Below, one piece after another: positions 35,001 to 47,400 of a DNA stretch of 64,000 nt; position 1 is the stretch's first letter, and each line of letters starts with the position of its first letter. The translations under genes were made by a program, and so were the position numbers. The notes beneath the pieces were generated by a model, which was not told the DNA's origin, searched no databases, and saw only the letters and a list, made by a program, of their open reading frames with translations. Source of the DNA: Symbiodinium natans (lineage: Eukaryota > Sar > Dinophyceae > Suessiales > Symbiodiniaceae); contig CAJNDS010002823.1 in the NCBI GenBank assembly GCA_905221605.1, positions 87,501 through 151,500 of the forward strand, written 5' to 3'.

Positions 35001-38000
35001 CTCTCGTGATCTGAAAGTCTAAGTACTCTAATAATCTAATAATACATGAAGAGGTTGGGCTCTGGGTTCAGGATCCAGGGTTTCGAAGGGGTATCGGACT
35101 GTCTTTGAATGAGAAGGCGAAGATGTTTTCAGCAGGATTCGCGGTTGCAGTAGCTACCACCTACTCGTAGAGTAGGCCATAGGTGTTTGTAAAGGGATGC
35201 CTCGGGAATTCTTACCATGATTTGGGAGTCGAATGGTCTAGCAGAGGTTGTTCGGCCATAGGCGTAGCCCTCAACCAACCCTGTAACCTCAAAGCACAGG
35301 GCCAGGACCACCAGTTTGGGCACCTAAGCCCGAAACCCTAAACCCTAAACCCTAAACCCTAGAAATGGGTTTGGAGGTTCCGCGTTCCAGATTCCGGGTC
35401 GACTGAAATAAATGGCCGTTCTGGGGGTCTCCGTGATGGATACTAAGTCCGAACCCGTGCAACCCCGAGAGAATCAAACAAGTGCCAACAATCGAGAACT
35501 CCATTCTTAAACCCGAAACCCCTAAACCCCAAAGCCCCTAAAGCCCTAAACCCCTGTACCACAAATCGTAAACCCCTACATCCCCAAACGCCAAACCCCT
35601 AAACACGTGACCCTAAACCCTAAACACGAAGCACCAAGGTCTTTTCTCTCCAGCGTTGGGTAGCCTCGATTCGCGCGCTTGGCTTCTCTGCCCCAGACCG
35701 TCCCGTTTTCGCAGGATAGTGTTTAGGGGTTTAGGAGTTTAGAGGTTTAGGGGTTTAGGATTTAGGGGTTTAAGGGTTTAGGGTTTAGGGGTTTAAGGGT
35801 TTAGGGTTTAGGGGTTTAAGGGTTTTTAAGGGTTTAAGGGTTTAAGGGCTTAAGGGTTTAAGGGTTTAAGGGTTCAAGGGCTTAAGGGTTTAAGGGCTTA
35901 AGGGTTTCGGGTTTGGGGAGTTACGGTCTAAGGTATTTGTGCCAGGGCGTTGCTCTAAATAGGGTTACCTTGGTGAGTTTTCATGTGAAGTAGGGTATAT
36001 ACATATTTCTTGTACCCCCAAAAGGACACCAAATATATACACTCACCAATATTAAAAGGGAACCTTATTTTCACTCACCACAAACAGTCATATAAACCCT
36101 GCTTCATGTTGAATTAATTCTCAGGTCCTCCGATCAAAACAGTTCAGCCCTAAACTCACCTGCACAACCTTGTAGTAAAAGAATGTGCGCGAATAGTTTA
36201 GCGGGGGGTTAGCATAAGATCCCACAACTTCAAGAAGGTCTCTGTTAATAACCCTAAACCCTAAACCCTAAACCCTGAACCCCATGAAACTTAGGAAGGG
36301 GGAAGTCCAGGCTACAAGGATCACGGGCTCGGGGGCTGGGCTCATTGTATTGAGGGTTGACTGCTTTACATTGAATGTGAAGCGTAGGATTCAGGGTTTA
36401 GGGTTCAGGGTTTAGGGTTCATAGAAATATCGGGTTTGAAAGTTTTGCATGCTGAAAGGCAATGGCAGGCTTGTAGAGTTTACCTAAATCCTAAGCTCTA
36501 AGCCTTGAACCCTACAGCCTGACACCCTAAATCCTAAATTCTGGGGTTCAGGGGGCATTGCGGGCACAAATAGCCGACTCCCTCAACATCCGGCGAGACC
36601 GGCGTCCGCGTGAGACCAGATGTGGCGGCGTGGCCAAACTCCGAAAACCTGCACCCTGAACCCGAAAGCCCTAAACGTAGGGTTTAGGGTTTAGGGTTCG
36701 GGGTTTAGGGTTTAGGGTTTGAAAGCCCTAAATCCTACAGCCTGGACATCCACTGTCAGGCTTTTAAACCCCTGAAGCCGCCCAAAAGCACCACCCAGAA
36801 ACCCCTGGTGTCACCCTAAACCCTAAACCCTAAGCCCTAAACCCTAAACCCTAGACCCTAAACCCTAAATCCTAAACCCTAAACCCTAAACCCTGGTGTC
36901 CTAGAGCCTGTACCACCTACGCAACACAGAAGCCTAAACCCTGAACCCTTCCAGAACACTGAAGCCTAAACCCAAGGCCCTAAACCCAAAACCCTAAACG
37001 ACCCCGACATCCCTACACGAACTTTATAACTTTCTTTGCTATTCTGGGTGCTTTTTGTTGGGGCTTCTGAGCTTTAGGGTTCAGGTGGGTTATGAAGCCC
37101 TTCTAGGGGTCCTAGACCAACATCGGCCCGCGTAAGACAGTTTAGGGTTTAGGAGTTTAGGGTTTAGGCTTTCCCTAAGAAGCCTAAACCCGAAACCTTC
37201 GGGGTTTGTGAATCAGGCGTATTGAGCTTATGGGCCCGTCATTGCCACGCTCGCCCACACCCTAAACCCTAAACCCTAAACCCTAAACCCGCCTACACAT
37301 CCAGCGCCTCATCTTTCTCTTTGGAGCCCCGCTTCTTGGATCGATTCCAGGGGACGTAGCTGTACCTGATCCGGGGAACCGTAAACCCTAAACCCTAAAG
37401 CCTAAACCCCAAACCCTAAACCCTAAACCCCAAACCCTAAACCGATACAATAAGGAACATATCAAGCACCCCAAAGGGCCTTAGCCAGGATCGACCCCAA
37501 ACCCTATACTACCAATTGCTTAAGAACCCTGAACAAAAAGATTCCCTTACAAGCGTTTCTTGGTTTGGATTCTTTGGGGGCTCTTAAGTAAATAGTGTAA
37601 GCCCCATGGTTGGGGTCCGGAATTGTTTGGGCTCTTCACGGGCTGTGTCCGGGTGTCACAAAAAAGGCCGTGACCCTTCCTCCGCTCGTTTGGGGTTGAG
37701 GGTTTAGGGTTGAAATTTAGGGCTTAGGGCTTAGGATTAAAAATCAGGATTTAGGGGTTCAGGGTTTCCCTTGCCCCGTCAGGGTCCGAGGTCGCAACAA
37801 GCTTGACGTCCTAGGCGCTGGATCATGTGCATGATCTGCTGCTTCATGGTATAGATGAAGAGCAGCAGGAAGTACAGCAGGAGAACCTCAGCGAGGGTAG
37901 CAGCAAACCGTCAGCTATAAACACCGAGGGCTTTGTTTAGAAACTAAAGGAAGCTACAGTATGAAGACGGGTTTCATCAGAATGGGTATCTTGAGCAGTT

Positions 38001-40086
38001 GATATTCTGCTTTCCCGGGTTATTCGGGGCTCCATGATGCAGTGTCAAACCGATTGATGTGAATAGACTCGTGACTCCAGTCTCGAAGACGTGCATCTGG
38101 GGTATGGGTTTAGGGCTTAATTTCAGGCTTACGTGGCTGTTTACCGCGTCCTCGATTCGCAAAGGCATCGCTTCCGCATCTTTCCGAAAAGGGTCTCAAG
38201 ACGCGGGGCATGCTTCCGAGCAGACGGACACACAATCAAAATCGTAAACCCCAATCCACAACCTGGAAGCCAAAACTCTAAACCCGACATCCTAACACAG
38301 AGCTGATAAAGCGCCTTAACCCAGAACGCCGGGTTTGCGGATTGATCTACATTCTGGGCCCTTGCTGGTGCCTGAAAATATCAGGAAAAACTTAGCAGAG
38401 ACCCGCGGCCCATAATTCGGGTTTGGGGTTTCGGGTTTGGGGTTTAGGGTTTGGGGTTTAGGGGTTTTGGAATATCCGCCGACCCTGGCGGCGTGTTGGA
38501 TGGGAAAAGGAGGTGAAAACCTTCCTTCCCTCCTTACCCCCCAAAACCCGGGGGGGGGGTAGGGGGGGTCGGTGCACAATTTTTACGTGGAGGAGCGCGC
38601 CACCCGCACAGCGCAAACAGGCGGTTCATCGCAAACAGGCGGTTCAGCACAGCGGGGTAAGCAAAATCAGCGTTTTCAACACCCCCCACCCCAACCCCCC
38701 GCCCCACCCCCCCACCCCCACCCCCACCCCTCCCAACTCCGGCCCCCACTCCCCCCCCCCACCCCCCCCCCCACCCCCCCCCCCCCCCCCCCCCAACACC
38801 CCCACCCCCCCCCCCCCCCCCCCCCCCCCCCGTCTTTTTGGCTTGCCCCCTAACCCCCCCCAAACGTTTCACAGAACTCTGCCGAGCAGGCTGGGATGAT
38901 CTCCGAACCATGCGAGCGGGTTTAGACCTCTCAACTATGCTCCAGCGGGGTCGGCGGCTTGAGCCGGAGGCTCTTAAATCCGGCCCCCGCGCCGCCCGTG
39001 GTCCAGGGCGGAGCCCGCGTCGCACTAAAGCGCTAGCTTTAAGGGGCGAGCGCCCGAGCCGCCGACCCCGCCCAAAATTGCTTCAAATTCGCGCGGGGCC
39101 CTTCGGGAGGCCTCCGAAACGGCATCCAAGGGGACGCAACACGCGGTGGTGCGAAAAGCACGAAAACCTCGTAAAAACCATGGGTTTTTACGAAAAACCG
39201 AGGCCACAAAACACCCGCAGCACCCCATTAAACCCTCACGGGCACGCATCATCGACCCTAGCTTTTCACATGGGGCGCGCGCCAGGCCGAAACCATGTTT
39301 TTCAAGGTTTGGGGGGGGTACCGGAAGCCCAAAACCAGGCGAGCATCATGAGCATCAGCAGCCCTGGCCCGCGGACCCAAGGCAAGAAAAAACGCTGAAA
39401 AACGCTGAAATCACCGTAAATACCGTGTTTTTATGAGGGTTTTCACGCGTGCCTCCGACCCCCACCCTTGTTGCCCTTGACCCGCCCCCAAAGTGCGCAT
39501 CATCGAAACCCACGTCGGGGGGGGGGTCTGCTGATGCTGCTGATGCGCGGGGGTCCGGGGCATCATCGAGCCATCGTTTCTCATGTGGGCTTCGTGGGCC
39601 TCCGGGCCCACGGCCCAGAGACCCAGCTGATGCTCATGATGCTCGGTTTGGGGGGGTGTTCCAACAGCAGAAAACCTCGTAAATACCGAGTGTTTTGTGG
39701 GTCCACGTAAAAACGCCCCTAAAATCGCTCATTTTACGCGCTCGAACGGCTTCGTGCCTACAAAACACCCGAACAGCAGGACCCCGAATGCCCTTAAGGG
39801 CATTCGGGGTCTTGCTTTTGGGGGTTTCGTGGGCACGCAAGCGTTCAAGCACATACAATCGGCGTGTTTAAGGGGGTTTTGGATGGCCTGGGGGAGGCCG
39901 CTGATGCTCATGATGCTCCCTTTCCTGGGTCCCAAAAGGCTTCCCAAGCCCAAAAACACGTGTTTACAGCGTTTTCTGAAGGTTTTTCGAAGGCAAAACG
40001 CATGCATAGAATGCTTTTAAGGCCCCCAAACCAACCCCACTGATGCTCCTGATGCGGGTGCGCGCGCGCGCGCGCGCGCGCGCGCG

Positions 40087-40132
<46 letters not shown>

Positions 40133-43100
40133 GGGAGGGGTGGCGAAGGCAGGAGAAAGAGAGACAGAGAGAAGGAGAGGACAAAGACACGGGAAAGAGA
40201 AGACAGTGCCAAGGTTCAAGGTTTCGTGCTTTGGGGGGCGGGGGCCGGCCCGTGCCGCTAGGCCTGAAATTCCTCATGCCGCTTGTAGCAGCTACAGGCA
40301 GCAAACCTTAAGCCCAAGCAACCCTGGGCCGCCCAGCCTTGACAAGACTATGAATGCCTCAGCCCAACCCCCTAAACCCTAAACCCTAAACCCTAAACCC
40401 TAAACAATAAACCCTAAACCCACTTCTAGCCGCGACTTACCTGCCGGCTGGCACCCTGAATCTAAACCCCTCCGAAGCCATCCCTAAACCCTAAACACCC
40501 AACCTGACCGCAAGAACCCTCTTAAGGCGACTTGAAGGTACCCTGGATTCTTGCTGAATGATTCTAAAGGCAATTACAATAAAGCGTCCTCAAGTGCGTT
40601 TGGCATCTGAACTAGACCTACCTTACTTGAAGGTTCATGGTGTTAGGGCTTAGGGCTTAGGGCTTTGGGCTTAGGGTTGGGGGGCGGGGGGGTTAGGGTC
40701 TTGGGGTCTTGAAGGAACAACGGGGTAACTTTTTTGACGCATTTTTTCATACTACGACAACCCTACACCCTAAACCCTAAACCCTATAATCCCTCAACCC
40801 TAAACCCTTCCAAGTAGGTCATGCCACACTTGGGTCCACGTCGAGATCTAAGTCGTCGAAGAAGGTCGCGAGAAAGGCCGCGGCGGTGGCCGACGCACCT
40901 TGGCTTGGGATTGGGGTTTGGGGTTTAGGGTTTAGGGTTTAGGTTTTAGGGTTTAGGGCGTAGATGCTGTGAAGGTTAGGTTTCGGAACAAGCTCAAGCT
41001 TCGTGAGGTGCGAAGAGCAGCGTTGGCTCGATTGTGGAGGGCCATCTAATACTTTTCTCCCACCCCACGCCGTCCAAGGCGGCAAAGCCACCCAAACCTA
41101 TTCCTTTAGGGTTCAGGCCTAAACTCAGACAAAAGTCCACTTCTAAAACTTACTCAGCTAATTGCAGGAGGTCTCGAAGGGCGGGGTCGGGCCAAGGAGA
41201 ACGTGCTCCGGTACCGGGCCCATCGTGGGTGCTACCGACTTCCGAGCTGTGGGAGGCGGGCGAACGACCTGGGTCGGCTTGCACCATCGAGGTCGAGGGG
41301 CTTAGGCGCCGCCCCCCAACTGTAGGGGGGCGGCCTCGGCCTTGAGTTTAGGGGGTTTAGGGTTTAGGGTTTAGGGGGTTTAGGGTTTAGGGATTAGGGA
41401 TTAGGGTTTGGGGTTGGGGAACATCCCAAGTTTGGGTTTTGCTGGGGTGTGTGGGCTGCCGGCAAGCAAGACTCATGGTTTAGGGTGGTCTAGGGTTTAG
41501 GGTTTAATTTTTTTAGGGTTCTGGGTTTAGGGTTTTAGGGTAGGGTTTAGGGTCTAGGGTTTGTAGGGTTTAGGGTTTAGGCGGGCTTGGGGCCGGTCAT
41601 GGGACGGGAATTTTGGGCATTTTGCCTTGTGGAAGGTGGGTGGGTGCTGCATGCTCAACCCCAAGCCGTTTTCGAGAGCCAGATAAGGTGCGCAAGTACA
41701 ATGATGTTGAACAGTAAAAGTTGTAACAATTGTAATCATAGCAATATTCGTGACAATAGTAGTAATAGTAATGATGATAGTACTGGGAAGACTCAGGCTT
41801 ATAGGCTCCAAGGAAATAGCCTTCGCTAGCCTTGCCATGTCCTACTGGCTTGACCCGGTTGCTCGCTAAGTTGTGAGCCCCGCCAGGCACCGGGAAATTG
41901 CAAAGATTGCAAATGCCAATCTGGAAGCAATTATGTTGCAGCACTTGCAGGCCAGCAGAGTGGGCAGGGGCAAAGGTTCTTTGCGCTTGATTTATCCATC
42001 TTACACCTTTGGCCGCAGCACTATTTTCATCCATATACGCAGTTAAGCGAATGAAGGCGGAGACATTATGGAGAGCACAGATTAACGGGTCAAGGGCCAA
42101 ACAAAAGAGGACAACAGAGGTGGCGCGCCCCATCGCTAATCCTTGACTTGTCGCGAACGGAATGATGCCCTAAACCCTAAACCCTAAACCCTAAACCCTA
42201 AGCCCTAAGCCCTAAGCCCTAAGCCCTAAGCCCTAAACCCTAAGCCCTAAGCCCTAAACCCTAAACCCTCAACCCTCAACCCTAAACCCTAAACCCTAAA
42301 CCCTCAACCCTAAACCCAAAACCCTAAATCCTCAACCCTCAACCCTCAACCCTAAACCCTACACCACCCCCCAAAAACTCTGCAAAGCCAAGTGGCTGCG
42401 GCCCCAGAGCTTGAACTCCGAGAGGGCGCGGATGAAGGGCCGGTACTCGCCTTTTGGGGGTTGGAGGGTTTCTTAGGGTTTAGGGTTTAGGGTTTAGGGT
42501 TTAGGATTAGGATTAGGGTTTAGGGTGTAGGGTCAGACCCTGAAGACCTAAATCTTCACTTGCACCATTCCCCACCCTCAACCTTAAACGCCAAACCCTA
42601 AACCCTAAACCCTAAACCCAAAGCCCCACCGACGATTCCCTTACTCACCTTCAGGGTTTTGGGGAGAATCTTCGGGCTGCTGGCGCTTCAGGGGAGGCTA
42701 GGCTTTACGGGGTCTAGGGCTTGTGTCCATCGTGTATGTTCTGTTCGGAGTGTGGAAGACTTTGTGTCCTAAACCTTACCCAGACCAGATCTGCCCCGCT
42801 GTAGCCTGTTCACTTGATACCTCCTTCATAGAGAAACGTTAAGCAGCAAAGGCCAGCGAAGGGGTTTAGGGTCTGGGGGTCACGGGTCGCTTTGGGGTTT
42901 GGTTGACCAGTTGACTTGCGGTTGAGGGTTTAGGGTTTTAGTTTTAGAGGGGCTTTTGGGTTGGCAGACGCATCTGCAAAGATGACAGCTGGGCTTGTTA
43001 AAAACATGTCCTACACCTGGGCACCGACACCGAACATGTAAATCTTGGGCATGTGCCGCCAGCGAACGGAATGTACCGGGTACAACGCGCAGCTCCTTTT

Positions 43101-44399
43101 GTTCATGATTTTTCGTGACTTCTAGCCCTAAACCCTAAACCCTAAACCCTAAACCCTAAACCCTAGTCTCGTGTGCTGGCAACTCCCTCTTTGCAGCTTT
43201 TGGCGCGAGGAAAGCCACGCTAGCTGGCCGAAGGCTAGGGAAAAATGAACACCAACAAAACTGCAGGGCAGAAGTGATCCAGTATAAGGGAGGAGGGTAC
43301 ACTAAACCCTGAACCCTCCCCAAACCCTAAACCCCAAATCCCAAAACTTAAGCCCTAAACCGTAAGCCCTAAACCATAAGCCCTAAACCCCAAACCCTAA
43401 ACCCCATACCCTAAACCCTAAACCCTAAACCCTAAACTTGAGGGTCAAGAGGCTGCTGCCCTTGCCCAGCAGCAGCCGATCGTCCTCAGGGGGCTTCGGG
43501 CTTACAGAGCGCTCAGCCTATTCACTCCTTGGGGATGTGGGCTCAGGTCTTCAGGGTTTAGGGTTTAGGGTTTAGGGTCCAGGGTTTAGGGGGGTTCAAG
43601 GGTTTAGGGTTTTAGGTCTTAGGGGATCAGGGGTTTACGTAGTGCCCAGGAGGTCAATAGACCTAGCTGTGGCTGCTCCTAACTTTCAAGGGCGTAGGGG
43701 GATGGCCCGGAGTTTTGAGATTTTGGGAGGTCATGCACCTGGACATCAGCTACCGCTAGGCTCCCAAACCCTAAACCCTAAAGCCTGAAGCCTTAACCCC
43801 CAGTACAAACCCTAAACCCAATGACCCTAAACCTAAACCCAGTAACCCGAAACCCTGGAACCCTAAACCCGGCAACCCTAAACCCTAAACCATGTAACCC
43901 TAAACCCTGTAACCCTGCAACCCAAAACCTAAACCTGCACTCTGCTTTCCACCCTAAACCCTAAACCCTAAACCCTAAATAACCCTAAACCCTAAACCCT
44001 AAACCCCAAACATCGCACTCTGCTTCACCACTGTTTCACGGCCCCCAGCCTCCGTGGCCGGGGACATGAAGAGCAGCACCTTCAGGGTTTAGGGTTTGGG
44101 GTTTGGGGTTTAGGGTTTAGGGTTTGGGGTTTGGGGTTTAGGGTTTAGGGGCTAGGGTTTGGGTCCGCCGACCCTGGCGGCGTGTTGGATGGGAAAAGGA
44201 GGTGAAAACCTCCCTCTCTTTCCCTCCTTACCCAATCAAAAACGGGGGGGGGGTGGGTGGGGGGGGGGGTCGGGGGGGTACCCGGGCAGCTTTTCCATGG
44301 AGGGCCCGGCCACCCACACCGCATAAACTCACGGACCATCGGCGGTTTCGCACAGGACATAGGGGTCCTTAAAAAACCCCCCCCCCCCCCCCCCCCCCC

Positions 44400-44474
<75 letters not shown>

Positions 44475-47400
44475 TACCCCCCCTAGGCTGCCCTCCTTCA
44501 AGCTGGCTTCAGCTCCTGTTTGGGTCCTGGTGCTACCCCCTACCCCCCCCCCCAACGTTTCACAGAGGCTCAAGCAAATCAACTTTTGGCATCCTTTGAG
44601 CTGACGAGCGCGTTTAAACCTTTCAACTATGCTCCAGCGGAATCGGCGGCTTGAGCCGGAGGCTCTTAAATTTGGGGTGTAGGGGTTAGGGTTTAGGGTT
44701 TGGGGTTAGGGTTTAGCGTTCAGGGTTTTGCCCAAAACCCCTAACCCTAGACATTGAGGGCTTGAAGGATCAAAGGGAGAGCCAATCACCTGGACCTTTG
44801 GGGCCTATGAGTTGCCGAATCAGAGCAATCAACAAATTGTTTCGAATCAGGGTTTAGAGCTTACCAGGATGAGCTGCTAGGCCCTATAATCCCCACAATC
44901 AACCTTATACAAAGGGCCTTGTTTAAGGAGCTACAGGGTATGATAGCCCGTCCTGGTAAGGCTTAGAGCTCACAAAAAACACAATATGCTTGAATTTTCA
45001 ACTGAAGTCATTGGGAGTTTAGGGCTCCTCAGAAGTGTCTTCCTGCTCGTGTCTCACCATGTTCCGGGGGCCGAAGGCGGATCAGGAGGCCATGCTGGGG
45101 GGCCCTGCAATGGGGTTTGGGGTTTAGGGTTCAGGGCTTGGGGCTTAGGGTTTAGGGTTTAGGGTTTAGGGTTTGGCCAGCCGTGTCTTCGAAATCATGC
45201 GTCATAAGTGGAACGTGGGGTGTGGGACTGGGGGTTTTAGGGTTTAGGGCTTTGGGCCGTGGGAGCGTTGCGCAGTCGCGGCGTCTTCCGACTGTCTGGC
45301 GGGCGTTCGGATGGGTCATGCCCAAAGTAAGCACAGAGCAATGCTTTGTAGCCCAGTAGCCATGTTGCAATAAGGGTACCCTTTTTGGGGGGCTAGTTAC
45401 TTTTATAGGGGAGTCCAGAACTTACAAAGGGCAACAGGGTACCACTCAACGACCACGAATGCCAGTGCCCTCAGCTGACCGGCCTGGTTCAATATGTAGA
45501 TGCCAAGGACATACCTCGACTTGCAGATCTTGCTGGTTCTTGGCGTACCCTAAACCCTAAACCCTAAACCCTAAAACCCTAAACCTCGGAAGCTGGGCTC
45601 CTCTTACATCATCCTTCTATCAGGGCTATATATAGGGGACGTATGCCTTCCCCAAGCCCTAGGCCCGAAAACCCAAGTTAAAAGCGCCTGGCAAGTTGGG
45701 CAGGGGAATGGTTTTAGGGTTTTGGGTTTAGGGTTTAGGGTTTAGGGTTTAGGGAATCACAGACCTGTACCCAAACACCAGAGCTCAAGCCAAACCCTGC
45801 TCGAAAATTGATGGGTAGTGACAAGTTTCGGGATACAAGTACCTCAGTGATTCATATATATATATATGTGTGTGTACATATATATATATATATTCTATTA
45901 TCCATTTTGGTTGCAGGAAAACTGCCCTGAAACCCTAAAACCCTAAACCCCAAAACCACAAAACCCCAAAGCCCTAAAACCCCAAAACCCTAAAACCCTA
46001 AAGCCCTAAAACCCTAAAACCCTAAAACCTAAAACCCTAAAACCCTAAAATCATAAGACCCTAAGACCCTAAGACCCTAAGACCCTAAGACCCTAAGACC
46101 CTAAGACCCTAAAACCCTAAAACCCTAAAACCCTAAAACCCTAAAACCCTAAAACCCTAAAACCCTAAAACCCTAAAACCCTAAAATCCTAAAACCCTAA
46201 ACCCTAAGCCGCAGAGTGTCACAATTCACTCAGTCCGCTGTAGCAACATCTGTTGACTTAAAAGGCAAGGGGGCGGAGAGGACGATGTTTTGCTGAAACA
46301 GGTCCCACAATTTTAAGCGGGGACCCTAAACCCTAAACCCTAAACCCTAAACCCTAGCGTGGACACTATGGGAGGGCATTCGTCAGGACCTTCCGTACTC
46401 AACGGCTCGGCACTCGAACCGAGCCACCTCTAAATAGGACTTGCAAGGCTCCAAGAGACAGGGGGTCAGCAGGAGTCATACCCTACTATTTGCTTACGAA
46501 TTCAACGAAATAGAAGATGACAATACCTAGATTGCCCCTATAAGGAAAAGAAGATGCTGGATGTTCTTTGTTTTTTTTACTGCTTTTTGTGCTTGGGGGG
46601 GTACCATTTACAAGCAAGAAGATTTTTGATGCTTTATTCTATATATATATAGACTTTTTTGGGGGGGTTCTTAAGCAAATAGTAGTAGTACTGAAGTTAC
46701 TAGGCATCCCCCAGCTTTCTGGGACAACGGCAAGGCGTATGGCTGGACACATTCCAGGACGGGCTCTTTTACCCCATTGTCCCTTCAAAAATTAGTGGGA
46801 TTTGGGCTAGTATACCCTATAACCCCTTTAAAAATAAGTGGGACGGGCTAGTACTTTAAAAAACTAATGGGACGGTTTAGTAATTATACCCGATAATCCC
46901 TGAACAAAGCCCTGTATCGGGCTGATGATGGGGATAAAAGGGCCTAAAAGCCCATCCTGGCTCATGCTGAGTCCTGTGGTCGAATTTCCGAAGCCCAAGC
47001 TTACTTAACATCGCCAGGCCAAAGCCGAACAGCATCCTCTAATGCAGTCCCCACGTGCTTGTACTTCAAAGACCCCCCCCCCCCCCCCAAAAAAAAAGGC
47101 CCTAACCCCCAACCCTAACCCTAAACCCTAAACCCTAAACCCCTCATGGTCAATAGGGCTTGCTGTGGTGCGCAGCGAAATAATGCCGGTCCAGGCCATA
47201 GATCCACATACCAAAGCCGACCACCTGGCAGCAGAGTAGGTCGAGTAGGTCTATGGTGTAGTATTTTTAGGGTTTAGTTTCTTTTTGGGTTTAGGGATGA
47301 GGTTTTAGAGCAAATCTTGGCGCGCCGTGGACCTTTCTGCGGGAGCTCTCATTCGCATTGGCGAAAGTATATTCGAAACCTACGTAAACAGCTTAAGTAA

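Noticed and set aside
45010-45115. Possible RER1 exon ([12 protein letters not shown]) with good AG and GTGAGA borders
   Set aside because: Its phase does not fit either neighbour, and RER1 exons 7 and 8 join directly to give the expected [17 protein letters not shown].
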